Shown: positions 1-8,823, counted from the stretch's first letter. The stretch: 41,356 nt of DNA from Bifidobacterium pongonis (GCF_019331805.1 NZ_JAHBBE010000023.1:1-41356), one strand, 5' to 3'. Numbers and translations: made by a program. Notes: generated by a model from the letters alone, not told the origin.

Positions 1-27
1 ACCCCAACCCCACTCCCCCAAAGCGGC

Positions 28-72
28 AAAACAAAAACGGCGTCCCCGCACACATACGCGGGAACGCTGTTT
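28..72 (-). terminator. Terminator of the rpmH-rsmG operon
   Basis: Read on the minus strand, an imperfect 14-bp hairpin (arms at 58-71 and 36-49, with mismatches) is followed by a run of T with one G. It lies about 80 nt beyond the rsmG stop codon. The rest of 1-153 shows no gene. Confidence 0.6.
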
Positions 73-153
73 CACAACACTCAGACACTCAGGCGCTCAG
101 GTCACCCAAGGCCACCCAAGACCCAAGCCACTCAGGGAACCAGACGAGTCTAC

Positions 154-822
154 CTACTTCTTATCCACCAGCACCACGTGCGTAGCCTCCAGGCCGGGGC
201 CGACCGGAGCCTCCACAACGCGGGGGCGCACGCCCTTGAACTTGGCGATCATCTTAGCCGCCTTCTCGATCTCAGCCTGCGCGGAACGCCCCTTCAGAGC
301 CACCAAGCGGCCCTGCGGCTTCAGCAGCGGCAAGGTCCATCCGGCGAGCTTCGTCATCGGTGCCACGGCCCTACAAGTGACCGCAGCGTACGGATGCATG
401 CCGCGATCCTGACGCATCGCCGTGATCACCTCTTCGGAACGCGCACGCATGATCGTCACGTTCTTCAGGCCCATCTCCTCGACGCACTCCCCCAGCCATT
501 CGACGCGACGTTCCATCGGTTCGATCAGCGTGAACTCGTGGTCGGGCAGACATGCCGCCGCGACAATGCCGGGGAACCCGCCACCGCTGCCGACATCGGC
601 CACGGTCTTGAAGCGCTTGCCGTCCGTCACCTCACGGATGAACGGCACGATGGCGGCGGAGTTGAGAATGTGACGCTCCCAGATGATGTCGACATCCCTC
701 GGACCGATCAGACCGCGCGGCTCGCCCTCCGTTTCCAGCTTCGCGTGGAATTTCTCCAGCTTGGGCAACGCATCCCCCAGCACCTCGGCGAGAATCGGGG
801 AACCATTCAGTTCATCAACCAT
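154..822 (-). CDS. rsmG: 16S rRNA (guanine527-N7)-methyltransferase RsmG
   Basis: Methylates N7 of G527 in 16S rRNA using S-adenosylmethionine; acts in the cytoplasm on the 30S subunit. The 222-residue protein has the class I methyltransferase glycine-rich loop [10 protein letters not shown] at about residues 76-85, preceded by the family's helical N-terminal part with the ERHILNS motif near residue 49. It is the last gene of the minus-strand operon in this window; in many actinobacteria parA and parB follow it, and they would lie just left of base 1. Start ATG at 822 has a weak purine-rich site upstream (AAAGAG). Nothing is unusual in length or motifs. Confidence 0.95.
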   Translation of the reverse strand: MVDELNGSPILAEVLGDALPKLEKFHAKLETEGEPRGLIGPRDVDIIWERHILNSAAIVPFIREVTDGKRFKTVADVGSGGGFPGIVAAACLPDHEFTLIEPMERRVEWLGECVEEMGLKNVTIMRARSEEVITAMRQDRGMHPYAAVTCRAVAPMTKLAGWTLPLLKPQGRLVALKGRSAQAEIEKAAKMIAKFKGVRPRVVEAPVGPGLEATHVVLVDKK

Positions 823-852
823 AGGCTCTACTGCTCTTTCCTACTCATACAA

Positions 853-886
853 AACAGGGAGCCCATATCGCTATGGACTCCCTGTT
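853..886. repeat. Inverted repeat in the khpB-rsmG gap
   Basis: AACAGGGAG and CTCCCTGTT form the outer arms (853-861 and 878-886), with CCAT/ATGG inside and one mismatch between. It can fold as a hairpin in the khpB-rsmG transcript. It has no clear U-tract, so termination is doubtful. Its right arm runs into the parS-like site at 883-898. Confidence 0.6.
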
Positions 887-898
887 CCACGTGAAACT
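883..898. promoter_or_regulatory. parS-like site 1 (14/16)
   Basis: TGTTCCACGTGAAACT matches the widely conserved parS palindrome TGTTTCACGTGAAACA at 14 of 16 positions and keeps the central CACGTG. ParB binds such sites near oriC and loads the chromosome-segregation complex. It overlaps the end of khpB, which stops at 898. Confidence 0.7.
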
Positions 899-1410
899 TA
901 CTCTTCGTCCTCGTTCGCCGCGGCCTTCAGATAGATGGTCACATGGCGGTTCGGTTCCTCGCCGTGGGAGCGGGACTTCAGTCCCTCCTCGCGGACGACA
1001 TCGTGCACCACCTTGCGCTCGAACGAATTCATCGGCTTCAGGTCGACCGGCTCACCGGTCTCCCTGACCTCATCGACCGCGTCCAGTGCGATATCGTGCA
1101 GACGCTGACGCTTGCGCTTGAGGAAGCCGTCAACGTCGACGATGAGGCGGGAACGTTCGCCGGTCTTCTGCTGGACCGCGAGCCTGGTCAGCTGCTGCAG
1201 AGCGTCGACCACTTCGCCGTTGCGTCCGATGAGATGCTTGATGTCGGTATCGTCGTCGGCGACGATCTGAACCGTCGGACGGCCGTTACGGATACCCATT
1301 TCGATATCGCCCTCGTAGTCGGCGATATCCAGAAGTTCTTCAAGATAATCGGCGGCGATATCAGCTTCCTCGTTGAGCTGATCCAAGGTCTTCTCGTCAT
1401 CCTGTGCCAT
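898..1410 (-). CDS. khpB: KhpB/Jag-type KH-R3H RNA-binding protein
   Basis: A 170-residue RNA-binding protein encoded between yidC and rsmG, the usual place for Jag/KhpB. Residues 1-35 are acidic. A KH domain follows at about residues 40-95 with the GRNG loop at 62-65. An R3H domain lies at about 100-162, with the signature Arg132-x3-His136. The N-terminal Jag domain found in firmicute homologues is absent, as is common in actinobacteria. KhpB homologues in other bacteria partner with KhpA and bind many RNAs; that role here is inferred. A strong ribosome-binding site (AAGGAG, complement at 1417-1422) precedes the ATG. Confidence 0.88.
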   Translation of the reverse strand: MAQDDEKTLDQLNEEADIAADYLEELLDIADYEGDIEMGIRNGRPTVQIVADDDTDIKHLIGRNGEVVDALQQLTRLAVQQKTGERSRLIVDVDGFLKRKRQRLHDIALDAVDEVRETGEPVDLKPMNSFERKVVHDVVREEGLKSRSHGEEPNRHVTIYLKAAANEDEE

Positions 1411-1487
1411 ATATACTCCTTTTTGGCGCGTATAGATATCAGTCTAAACCAGCTGCCGGAATTGCTCAACGACAGCCCCAAGTCAGA

Positions 1488-1525
1488 ATAAGGTCTGATG
1501 TTTCACATGAAACATCAGACCTTAT
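1488..1525. promoter_or_regulatory. 38-bp perfect palindrome containing parS-like site 2 (15/16)
   Basis: Two perfect 18-bp arms (1488-1505 and 1508-1525) flank a 2-bp centre. The inner 16 bp (1499-1514) read TGTTTCACATGAAACA, one base from the parS consensus. It fills the yidC-khpB gap. In the minus-strand transcript it would fold as a very stable hairpin, so it could also act as a partial terminator or processing site. Confidence 0.75.
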
Positions 1526-1528
1526 CGT

Positions 1529-2545
1529 TCACTTCTTCTTTTTGCGTTTGCGGTGCGGCTGTTCTCGCTGGAAGCCTTGGGTGAGCTTTCGCTCCTCCTC
1601 TTCCTTGGCCCGCTGCAGCTCCTCATCCTCAAGCGAAGGCTCGCCGGCGCGTGCACGTCGTGCGTTCTCGCGCTTGTGGTCGCGCTCTTCCTTTTCCTTC
1701 GCGGCCGGGGAACCAGGGGTCGGGAAGTTGCGGATCTGCCACAGGGTACGAATCAGGTTGCACACGTTGTTGGTCAGCCAGTACACCAGCACGGCGAACG
1801 GCATGGCGATGCCGGAGAAGATGTACATGACCGGGAAGCCCCACATCATGACCTTCTGCATGGTCATGGTCTGCTGGTTGACGGCGTCGTTGTTCATGTT
1901 GCGCTTCATCTGGAAGCGCTGCATGAAGAACAAGCAGGCGCACATCAACAACACGAAGATGCCGATGACGATCTTGCCGCTGCTGTCCGCGGTGCCGAAG
2001 GTATCGGAGACGCCGACGATTTCAAAGACCTTGGTCTTGCTGAACTCGGCGGCCGTGGCCTGGTCGAACGCACCCAGGGTGGCGCGCTTGCCGCGTGCAA
2101 TATAGGGAATGGCCGACAGCGTGTAGAACATGCACATGAACACCGGGCCCTGGATCAGCATAGGCAGGCAGGAGCCGGCAGGATTCACCTTGTTGTCCTG
2201 ATACAGCTTCTGCATCTCACGGCTCATGGCTTCCTTGCTGGCCGGATCGGTCTTGCCCTTGTACTTGTTGTTGATGCGCTGCATCTTCGGAGCCAATGCC
2301 TGAAGCTTGCGCATCGACTTCATCTGCTTGTAGTACATCGGGAAGATAATGGCGTGAACCACCAGCACCAGGAAAATAATGGACAAAACCCATGAGATAC
2401 CAACGGGGTTCATGCCCACCAAAACCAGCAGTTTATGGAAAATGGCCATGACCTGAGTCATCAGCCATTCGACCGGGGTCAGCAGCTTATACAGCCACCC
2501 CCAAAAACCACTGTCCAGTAAAAACTGGTCTTGATTATAAATCAT
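1529..2545 (-). CDS. yidC: Membrane protein insertase YidC
   Basis: YidC/Oxa1/Alb3 insertase, which places membrane proteins into the cytoplasmic membrane alone or with SecYEG. The 338-residue protein has a hydrophobic segment near residues 48-70, then the cytoplasmic loop with the QKLYQDNKVNPAG region (about 112-124), followed by further hydrophobic segments near 130-150, 190-210 and 235-260. It lacks the large periplasmic domain of Gram-negative YidC. The C-terminal 70 residues are highly charged and end in a Lys/Arg-rich tail (RKRKKKK) that can bind ribosomes. AAGGA lies before the ATG. It follows yidD by 11 nt, so the two are probably co-translated. Confidence 0.95.
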   Translation of the reverse strand: MIYNQDQFLLDSGFWGWLYKLLTPVEWLMTQVMAIFHKLLVLVGMNPVGISWVLSIIFLVLVVHAIIFPMYYKQMKSMRKLQALAPKMQRINNKYKGKTDPASKEAMSREMQKLYQDNKVNPAGSCLPMLIQGPVFMCMFYTLSAIPYIARGKRATLGAFDQATAAEFSKTKVFEIVGVSDTFGTADSSGKIVIGIFVLLMCACLFFMQRFQMKRNMNNDAVNQQTMTMQKVMMWGFPVMYIFSGIAMPFAVLVYWLTNNVCNLIRTLWQIRNFPTPGSPAAKEKEERDHKRENARRARAGEPSLEDEELQRAKEEEERKLTQGFQREQPHRKRKKKK

Positions 2546-2556
2546 CGTTCGAATCC

Positions 2557-2859
2557 TTACTCGTCAGCCGACAACGGCGTCAGTCGAGGTTCTTCGTGGG
2601 CTTTCGACCACCGAAAACGATAGAAAACGGAAAAGCGTTGCGGAACATCATCGATGCCGCCATAACTCCACGGCCGGCATCTCAACAGACGCAGAACAGC
2701 CAACAATCCCCCGCGGCATACACCGAATCGCCGTACCGCTTGAATCGCATAGTTGGAACAACTCGGGTAGAACTTACAGCATGGTACGGCGCGATTCGCC
2801 GAAAAATGACGCTGATACCACCGAATCATGCGTATGATCGCATCGCCGGCAACGCTCAT
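2557..2859 (-). CDS. yidD: Membrane protein insertion efficiency factor YidD
   Basis: Small amphipathic protein that helps YidC-dependent insertion. The family core is plain: CCKFYPSCSNYA near residues 27-38, then the RRFG and RCRPW motifs and a GGIDDVP tail. I place the start at ATG 2859 (100 residues). An in-frame TTG at 2865, overlapping the rnpA stop codon, would add two residues. The gene is translationally coupled to rnpA and yidC, the standard bacterial arrangement. Confidence 0.92.
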   Translation of the reverse strand: MSVAGDAIIRMIRWYQRHFSANRAVPCCKFYPSCSNYAIQAVRRFGVCRGGLLAVLRLLRCRPWSYGGIDDVPQRFSVFYRFRWSKAHEEPRLTPLSADE

Positions 2860-2861
2860 CG

Positions 2862-3224
2862 TCAATCCCGGGCGAGTTTCGACGCCACCACCTCAAATCC
2901 GGTGGCCATTTGTTCTTCCAATGATTGGAAGGAGGCATTGGCTGCGGATGGCTTCGCGCGCAATACCACATCGATGCCCTCAGGCAAAGTATGCTCGTAT
3001 CGCGAAGCCAATACGCGAAAACGACGCTTAACTGAATTACGCGTGACGGCATTGCCGACCGATTTGGATACGGCTAGCCCCATCCGTCGCGCACCGGGCG
3101 TCACAACACCATGCGCCTTGGCATCATCGCGCATAGCGTAATGCACGATGAGATCATGGCGCGAGACCTTGCGACGGCGCTTCAGCACGGCGACGAAATC
3201 ACTGTGGCTCTTCAACCGTTCCAC
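2862..3224 (-). CDS. rnpA: Ribonuclease P protein component
   Basis: Protein subunit of RNase P, which with the RNA subunit (not in this window) matures tRNA 5' ends. The 120-residue basic protein carries the family signature RNSVKRRFR at residues 62-70 and an N-terminal substrate-leader binding face. The start codon is GTG (3222-3224). It sits between rpmH and yidD in the conserved operon, 24 nt after rpmH. Confidence 0.95.
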   Translation of the reverse strand: MERLKSHSDFVAVLKRRRKVSRHDLIVHYAMRDDAKAHGVVTPGARRMGLAVSKSVGNAVTRNSVKRRFRVLASRYEHTLPEGIDVVLRAKPSAANASFQSLEEQMATGFEVVASKLARD

Positions 3225-3248
3225 GGTAACGATGCCGTCAGCGGCAAA

Positions 3249-3383
3249 TCAGGCAGACAGGTTCTTGCGGCCCTTGGCGCGGCGACGGTTAATCACGGCG
3301 CGGCCGGAACGGGTGCGCATGCGCAGGCGGAAGCCGTGCTTCATGTGACGACGACGGTTGTTGGGCTGGAAGGTCCTCTTCAT
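3249..3383 (-). CDS. rpmH: 50S ribosomal protein L34
   Basis: A 44-residue, strongly basic protein starting [12 protein letters not shown] and containing [15 protein letters not shown], the almost invariant L34 sequence. It is a structural protein of the large ribosomal subunit. It is the first gene of the minus-strand operon rpmH-rnpA-yidD-yidC-khpB-rsmG. Start ATG is at 3381-3383 with AGGAGC just upstream on the minus strand. Confidence 0.97.
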   Translation of the reverse strand: MKRTFQPNNRRRHMKHGFRLRMRTRSGRAVINRRRAKGRKNLSA

Positions 3384-3688
3384 AATTAGCTCCTAGGTTT
3401 CTTCGGCCACGCTTGCGCGCGGCTCTCACGTGAGTCAAGCTCTATAAAACTACTCTCACCCCTGCCCTAACGTCAACTCAACGGTCATATCCGCACGCGC
3501 GGAAAACCCGCCGACATGCCGTAAAACGTTGCAAATGCACGGGAACAGGGCCGAAAGTTATCCACAAATTACATTTATGTTATTCACAATTCAGTAATTG
3601 CAACACGCTAGGCGGTGGATAACTCACGCGGTACGAGTAAAAATAGGTAGCTGAGTGTCCCTACATGGCGGAAGAGGAAAGGAGTGTC
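3384..3688. other. rpmH-dnaA intergenic region with DnaA boxes
   Basis: Divergent promoter region between rpmH and dnaA. It contains one perfect DnaA box TTATCCACA (3558-3566), a one-mismatch box TTATTCACA (3580-3588) and an inverted near-match (3614-3622, complement of TTATCCACC). These can serve dnaA autoregulation and may form the minor half of a bipartite origin. The part around 3558-3600 is AT-rich. Confidence 0.75.
3447..3476 (-). promoter_or_regulatory. Candidate promoter of the rpmH operon
   Basis: On the minus strand TTGACG (3471-3476) and TAGTTT (3447-3452) are separated by 18 nt and point toward rpmH. The -35 is good and the -10 is weak. Confidence 0.45.
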
Positions 3689-5257
3689 ATGACCGCAGAC
3701 GCCGATAACCCAGCTGTTCAGGCTCAGCATATCTGGTCTGACGCCCTTACGCTGCTGAAGCATAAGAAGTCCCTCTCCCCCCGCGACAAAGGCTGGCTGG
3801 AGGGTGTGACCCCCGAAGCCGTATACGGGACGACCATCGTGCTGTGCGTCGACAACGCCGGCACACGCCAGGCTCTTGAAAACGAACTCATGCAGCCGCT
3901 GCTCGAAGCGCTGAACATGGTCACCGGCCAGGATATGTTCCCGGCGTTCAAAATCGTGCCGCAACAATCCGCCGCCAAAGCGAAGCCGGAACCCAAACCG
4001 CAGCCCAAGGCGAAGCCGGAACCGCGGCCCGCCGCCGTGGAGGAGCAGCCCGAACTGCCGTTGTCCGGCGGCACGCCATCGCTTGAGGATCTGGGCAAGG
4101 AACCGTTCGGTTCCGCCGGTCCGGTTCCGACCGTGCCTTCGGCATTGCAGCCGCAGGTCAATTCCGAGGTCGAAGGCCAGTATGTGGTCGATCGCAACAA
4201 GGTGCAACGCGATCCGGAAACCCATCTCAACAAGAACGCGACGTTCGACACCTTCGTGCCCGGTGATTCCAATCGTTTCGCCCGTACCGTGGCGCTTGCC
4301 GTGGCCGAGGGTTCCGGCAAAGATTTCAACCCGTTGTGTATCTACGGCGGGTCCGGCTTGGGCAAAACCCATCTGTTGAACGCGATCGGCAACTACGCAC
4401 TGGTCAAGGATCCGACCCTCAAAGTGCGGTATGTCAACAGCGAGGAGTTCCTGAACGAGTTCATCGAGGCGTTGCAGATTCCGTCGCAAAGCCAGGGGCG
4501 TATCGCCGAGTTCAACCGTCGATACCGCAGCGTGGACGTGCTGCTCATCGACGACATCCAGTTTTTGGGCGGTAAGGAAGCGACCCTCGAACAGTTCTTC
4601 CATACGTTCAACGCGCTTCATCAGGCGAACAAGCGCATCGTGATCGCATCCGATGTGGCGCCGAAGAACCTGAAGGGCTTCGAGGCCCGTCTGATTTCGC
4701 GTTTCGATTCCGGTCTGACCGTGGACGTCAAGCCGCCGGATCTGGAGACCCGTATCGCCATCCTGCGCATGATGGCGACGATGAACCACAGCAACATCCC
4801 GAACGATGTGCTCGACCTGATCGCCGAACGGTTCACCGAGAACATCCGCGAGCTGGAAGGCGCGCTGACGAGAGTGACCGCAGTCGCATCGCTCAGCAAC
4901 CAGCCGGTCACCAGGGCCATGGCCGAACAGACCCTGCAGGATTTCTTCACCACGGATGTGGAGATCAAGCCCACTGACATCATCAGTCAGGCGGCGAAGT
5001 ACTTCCATCTCACCTTCGACGACATCGTGGGGCGTTCTCGTATGAAGAACATCGCCCTCGCCCGTCAGATAGCCATGTATCTCACCCGTGAGATGACGAG
5101 CATGAGCCTTGTGGACATCGGCAAGGTGTTCGGCGGCAAGGACCATACCACCGTCATGCACGCCTGCGACCGCATCACCAACGAGATGCAGCAGCGTCAG
5201 GATATCTACAACTACGTCATGGAGCTCACCGTCCGTCTGAAGCAGGGCTCCAACTGA
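3689..5257 (+). CDS. dnaA: Chromosomal replication initiator DnaA
   Basis: AAA+ initiator that binds DnaA boxes and melts oriC. I chose ATG 3689 (522 residues) because AAAGGAG (3678-3684) precedes it. The in-frame ATG at 3665 would add eight residues but has no ribosome-binding site. Domain I is N-terminal. A Pro/Lys/Glu-rich domain II linker covers about residues 90-150. The AAA+ core has Walker [10 protein letters not shown] at 220-228 and Walker B LLIDDIQ at 285-291. Domain IV carries the DNA-binding signature DHTTVMHAC at 485-493. DnaA boxes lie on both sides of the gene, so it is probably autoregulated. Confidence 0.96.
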   Translation: MTADADNPAVQAQHIWSDALTLLKHKKSLSPRDKGWLEGVTPEAVYGTTIVLCVDNAGTRQALENELMQPLLEALNMVTGQDMFPAFKIVPQQSAAKAKPEPKPQPKAKPEPRPAAVEEQPELPLSGGTPSLEDLGKEPFGSAGPVPTVPSALQPQVNSEVEGQYVVDRNKVQRDPETHLNKNATFDTFVPGDSNRFARTVALAVAEGSGKDFNPLCIYGGSGLGKTHLLNAIGNYALVKDPTLKVRYVNSEEFLNEFIEALQIPSQSQGRIAEFNRRYRSVDVLLIDDIQFLGGKEATLEQFFHTFNALHQANKRIVIASDVAPKNLKGFEARLISRFDSGLTVDVKPPDLETRIAILRMMATMNHSNIPNDVLDLIAERFTENIRELEGALTRVTAVASLSNQPVTRAMAEQTLQDFFTTDVEIKPTDIISQAAKYFHLTFDDIVGRSRMKNIALARQIAMYLTREMTSMSLVDIGKVFGGKDHTTVMHACDRITNEMQQRQDIYNYVMELTVRLKQGSN

Positions 5258-5760
5258 TTTTCCGTTTTCGCCCGGCCGTCTCTTAGGATCGTTCTGAGAG
5301 ACGGTTTTTGCATGTTTTTCCGGCCGTCCGCCAAAACCGTCGATTTTGGTCTCTGAGCGCGATTCTCCCAGCCGCAACACTCCGGCGAAGCCGGAAATTT
5401 TTAAAAAAGTTATCCACATGGTTATGCACAAATGTGGGTAAACCCTGCGGATAACTCGTGGATTACTGGTATTTTCGATGTGGATAACTCGTGGATAACA
5501 AGGCGGCGAATGTGGATAATTCAGCGGCGCCGGAACGCCTGTGGATAACTCGCCTGTTTATCCACATGAATCTTCGAGTTATCCACATCCGTTGAGTTAT
5601 TCACAATCGAAAGCGCGGGAACGGTTTGCGCGAGTTATCCACATTATCCACAAGCCTTATTACGAGTATTACTTACGTTTGTACCTGTTCTAACCGCAAT
5701 AGCAATAATGCGGGCCGCCGATCCCAAACGGAACCCGGTTTCAAGTCGCTAGAATGATGC
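5258..5760. other. oriC: Chromosomal origin oriC (dnaA-dnaN intergenic DnaA-box cluster)
   Basis: Eight perfect TTATCCACA boxes occur in 243 bp. On the plus strand they start at 5410, 5558, 5579, 5635 and 5644; on the minus strand they occupy 5479-5487, 5511-5519 and 5540-5548. One-mismatch boxes are at 5422-5430, 5433-5441, 5446-5454, 5490-5498 and 5597-5605. The boxes at 5635-5643 and 5644-5652 abut head to tail. An AT-richer stretch follows (5653-5710), the likely unwinding region. A second short AT-rich run lies at 5397-5409. The position between dnaA and dnaN is the usual actinobacterial origin. Confidence 0.93.
5653..5680 (+). promoter_or_regulatory. Candidate origin-unwinding element with DnaA-trio-like triplets
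   Basis: Directly after the tandem DnaA boxes come a short G/C spacer (5654-5656) and then in-phase triplets TTA, TTA, CGA, GTA, TTA, CTT (5657-5674). Four of the six fit the complement of the DnaA-trio consensus. The layout (box, box, GC spacer, trios) matches the basal unwinding system described in Bacillus subtilis. Confidence 0.5.
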
Positions 5761-5769
5761 CTAGCTCAA

Positions 5770-5796
5770 GAAATACCCGCATGTGGCGGGTTCTTC
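5770..5796 (+). other. Hairpin just upstream of dnaN
   Basis: ACCCGC (5775-5780) and GCGGGT (5786-5791) form a 6-bp stem with loop ATGTG, flanked by GAA/TTC. It ends about 20 nt before the dnaN start, so it may set the 5' end or tune translation. A -10-like TAGAAT lies at 5750-5755. Confidence 0.4.
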
Positions 5797-5814
5797 CGAA
5801 GGAAAGCAGGCTTT

Positions 5815-6939
5815 ATGAAGGTTGAAATCGATTCCGCGGCCCTTGCCGAAGCAGTGGCATGGACCACCAGGGTCATCGACAGCCGCCCCTCGAACCCTAT
5901 TCTCGCGGGCATCCGCCTCGATGCGGCGGATGGAACGTTGCAACTTTCCGCGTTCAATTACGAAATTTCGGCTCGCCACCACATCGAAGCCGGTGTGGAT
6001 GAACCCGGCAGCATCCTGGTGCTCGGCAAGCTGCTCGCCGACATCACCAAGTCGCTTCCCGCCGAACGCACCTACCTCGTCGCGAACGACACCACGCTGA
6101 CGATCACCTCCGGCAAATCGACCTTCACCATGCAGCTCATGCCGAGCGCCGAATACCCGGATCTTCCGCAAATGCCGCAACAGCTCGGTCAGGTCGACGC
6201 CCCGACCTTCGTCCAGGCGGTTTCCCAGGCCTGCGTCGCGGTCTCCCGTGAGGAGAACCGCCCGGTACTCACCGGCGTGCGCATGCAGTTCGAAGGCGAC
6301 AAGGTCGTGCTGACCTCCACCGATCGCTTCCGTCTGGCCCGCGCCACCTTCTCCTGGAGCCCGCAGAATCCCGCGGTGAACACCACCACGCTGGTACGTG
6401 GCTCCCTGCTGCGCGACATCTCCCGTTCCCTCGACGAACGTCAGAACCTCACGCTCGATTTCGACACGGAAAGCCCCTCCCTGCTCGGTTTCGAGAACGC
6501 CGGCCGCGCCTCCACCTCGCAGCTGATCGACGGCGAATTCCCGGCGGTCGACCGCCTCTTCGCCGACGAATACCCGATTCAGGCCGTCATCGACAAGCAG
6601 TCCCTAATCGGCGCCATCAAGCGCGTCGCCCTGGTCGCGGAACGCAACGCCCCGATCCGCATGGTCTTCTCCGGCAACGAGCTCACCCTGAGCGCCGGCG
6701 CCGTGGACGAAGCCCAGGCGAAGGAAATCATCGACATCGATATGGATGGCGAAGACATCACCGTCGCGTTCAACCCGTCCTACCTCATCGAAGGCCTGAG
6801 CGCCATCAGCGAACCGTACGTGCGCATGAAGCTCACCACCGCGGTCAAGCCTGTGGAATTCAACGGCCAGCAGGAAGCGGACTCCGACGAATCGATGGAT
6901 TACCGCTATCTGCTCGTCCCGATGCGTTTCAACAACTGA
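5815..6939 (+). CDS. dnaN: DNA polymerase III beta sliding clamp
   Basis: Homodimeric ring that tethers the replicative polymerase to DNA. The 374-residue length and three-fold clamp-domain layout are typical. Recognisable family segments include RPSNPILAG near residue 24, the second-domain ENRPVLTGVR near residue 149 and the C-terminal YLLVPMRFNN, which forms part of the hydrophobic peptide-binding pocket. AAGGAAAG precedes the ATG. It lies immediately downstream of oriC and upstream of recF. Confidence 0.96.
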   Translation: MKVEIDSAALAEAVAWTTRVIDSRPSNPILAGIRLDAADGTLQLSAFNYEISARHHIEAGVDEPGSILVLGKLLADITKSLPAERTYLVANDTTLTITSGKSTFTMQLMPSAEYPDLPQMPQQLGQVDAPTFVQAVSQACVAVSREENRPVLTGVRMQFEGDKVVLTSTDRFRLARATFSWSPQNPAVNTTTLVRGSLLRDISRSLDERQNLTLDFDTESPSLLGFENAGRASTSQLIDGEFPAVDRLFADEYPIQAVIDKQSLIGAIKRVALVAERNAPIRMVFSGNELTLSAGAVDEAQAKEIIDIDMDGEDITVAFNPSYLIEGLSAISEPYVRMKLTTAVKPVEFNGQQEADSDESMDYRYLLVPMRFNN

Positions 6940-7014
6940 AACCCGTAATCGGATAGCGGAACAACCAAACATCGAAACACCCGAACCAGCACATCCCCAT
7001 CGGAACCGGCAGCC

Positions 7015-8268
7015 ATGTATATTTCGCGTCTCGCACTCGACCACTTCCGCTCCTGGAACCAGATCGTGGTCGACTTCGAACCCGGCGTGAACGTGCTGCA
7101 CGGTCCGAACGGATTGGGCAAAACCAATCTGGTCGAAGCGATCGAAGTGCTTTCCACCGGTGGCAGCCACAGGGTATCCTCGTCGCTGCCGCTGGTGGAA
7201 CGCGGCGAAAGCAAGGCCACCATCCGCGTGAACGTCAACACGCAGGACGGTGCCGGGGCTGATGGCACGGGCACCGAACCCACCACCTATGAGGTGACGA
7301 TCGCGGCCAAAGGCGCGAACCGTGCGCGCATCAACTCCGGCGCCTCCCAATATCTGCGCGATATCGTCGGATTGGTGCCGTCCGTGGCGTTCACGCCCGA
7401 CGATCAGCGTTTGGTGAGCGCCGATCCGGCGACCAGACGCGGTTTCATCGACCGCAGCGGCAGCCAGCTGATTCCCCGGTACGCCGAGCGTCTGCAGCGG
7501 TTCACCCAGATCGCACGCCAACGTGCGGCGCTGCTCAAGCAGCTCGGCCAGCATGAAGGTTCCGTGGACGCGGTGCTCAGCGGTCTGGAAGTATGGACAG
7601 GCCAGTTCATCGAAGCGGGCGTGGCATTGACCCGTATGCGCGACGAGATGATGCGTTCCCTCGCGGAACCGTTCACCACGATCTACGAACGGCTGTCGCG
7701 CGGCCAAGGCAAGGCGCAGATCGCCTACCAGCCGTCGCTGGATGAGGTGTTCGCCTCCGATTCGCCGGAACTCGCCATTTCCGAGCATTTTCAGCGCCTG
7801 TACCCGGGTGAGGTGGCGCGTGGCGTGAACCTCATCGGCCCGCAGCGCGACGATTTCGCGATACTGCTCGACGGCGTTCCCGCCAAGGAATTCGCCTCGA
7901 ACGGTGAGATGTGGACCATGGCGTTGGCGTTGAAAATGGCGCTGTTCGAGGTGATCGCGCGTTCGCGCGGCGTCAAGCCCATCGTGATTCTCGATGATGT
8001 GTTCGCGCAGCTGGACGAGTCGCGTAGAACGCAGATCCTCGATTTCGCCAAGGACCAGGATCAGGTGATCATCACCGCCGCCGCGGAAAGCGATATTCCC
8101 CAGGATGCCCGCGCGAACATCATCGATGTCGCGGCGCTGAAATCGCATGCCGATCCGTTCGCGGATATGATTGCGGCGCTGTCCGGTTCCTCCGGTTCCT
8201 CCGACTCCACGGAATCCCCCGAATCCGCTCCCCCGATTCCGCCGAGCGAGAACGAAGGCCGATCATGA
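7015..8268 (+). CDS. recF: DNA replication and repair protein RecF
   Basis: SMC/ABC-type ATPase that helps load RecA at gaps. In the 417-residue protein, Walker A GPNGLGKTN lies at residues 30-38, the signature region LIGPQRDDF near 271-279 and Walker B IVILDDVFAQLDE from about 323. The last 40 residues are a Ser/Pro/Glu-rich tail (repeated SGSS, STES) not needed for the fold and probably disordered. The gene overlaps dciA by four bases (ATGA), which suggests translational coupling. Confidence 0.95.
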   Translation: MYISRLALDHFRSWNQIVVDFEPGVNVLHGPNGLGKTNLVEAIEVLSTGGSHRVSSSLPLVERGESKATIRVNVNTQDGAGADGTGTEPTTYEVTIAAKGANRARINSGASQYLRDIVGLVPSVAFTPDDQRLVSADPATRRGFIDRSGSQLIPRYAERLQRFTQIARQRAALLKQLGQHEGSVDAVLSGLEVWTGQFIEAGVALTRMRDEMMRSLAEPFTTIYERLSRGQGKAQIAYQPSLDEVFASDSPELAISEHFQRLYPGEVARGVNLIGPQRDDFAILLDGVPAKEFASNGEMWTMALALKMALFEVIARSRGVKPIVILDDVFAQLDESRRTQILDFAKDQDQVIITAAAESDIPQDARANIIDVAALKSHADPFADMIAALSGSSGSSDSTESPESAPPIPPSENEGRS

Positions 8269-8735
8269 AGCCGCCCGTGGCGGTGACGCTGCACCTCGAC
8301 CAGCGCACCCTGCCGGCCCAGGTGTTCGAACGGTACGCTCGGCGCGAGGATTCCCGCAAAATACGTGCGGCGAGGGCGGAACTCGCCTGGGAGAATTTCG
8401 GCAAGCCGGGGCGCGATCCCGCCAAACTGGGCGGCGTCGCCGCGGCCATAGCGGAAAGCGGCAATTGGATGCCGCATATGAAGATCTCGCAGCTGAACAA
8501 CCATTGGGATCAGGTGGTCGGCACGGGCATCGCGCAGCATTCGCGCGTGGTGAGCTTCCGCGACGGCGTGCTCGTCATCCGCGCCGAATCACAGGTGTGG
8601 GCGACCCAGCTCACTTTCCTTATCCCCCAGCTCTCCGCCACGATCGCGAAGAAACTGGAAGGATTGGAAGTCAACGACATCCGGGTCGTCGGCCCATCCG
8701 TCGGATACAGCCGAAAATGGGGCAAACGCCGCTAA
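8265..8735 (+). CDS. dciA: DciA-like DUF721 protein
   Basis: A 156-residue protein of the DUF721 family, encoded between recF and gyrB as in most actinobacteria. DUF721 proteins include DciA, which loads the replicative helicase in bacteria lacking DnaC/DnaI. The conserved core runs from about residue 75 to 150, with WDQVVGTGIAQHSRVVSFRDG followed by the LRAESQVWATQL-like strand-helix segment (here VIRAESQVWATQL) and I-x-V-x-GPS. The N-terminal half is basic and Ala-rich. The start codon overlaps the recF stop. Helicase loading is inferred from the family. Confidence 0.85.
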   Translation: MKPPVAVTLHLDQRTLPAQVFERYARREDSRKIRAARAELAWENFGKPGRDPAKLGGVAAAIAESGNWMPHMKISQLNNHWDQVVGTGIAQHSRVVSFRDGVLVIRAESQVWATQLTFLIPQLSATIAKKLEGLEVNDIRVVGPSVGYSRKWGKRR

Positions 8736-8793
8736 TGGGCGCGTATAGCTGTAGTCGTGGCGCATGAGTAGAATCACCTGCAGTATAGTCAAG

Positions 8794-8823
8794 ACGCCTC
8801 AGGGGGCCTTAGAAGGCGTTTTT
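8794..8823 (+). terminator. Hairpin with T-run between dciA and gyrB
   Basis: ACGCCT (8794-8799) pairs with AGGCGT (8814-8819), followed by TTTTT. It may terminate the dnaA-dciA transcript or act as an attenuator in a gyrB leader. A TATAGT -10-like hexamer lies just upstream at 8784-8789. Confidence 0.5.

Noticed and set aside
60..80. A third parS site at TGTTTCAC near base 68
   Set aside because: Only the left half matches; the right half has no resemblance to GTGAAACA.
3608..5431. 607-codon minus-strand frame opposite dnaA
   Set aside because: It crosses dnaA and the origin and has no ribosome-binding site or domain; a shadow of dnaA codon usage.
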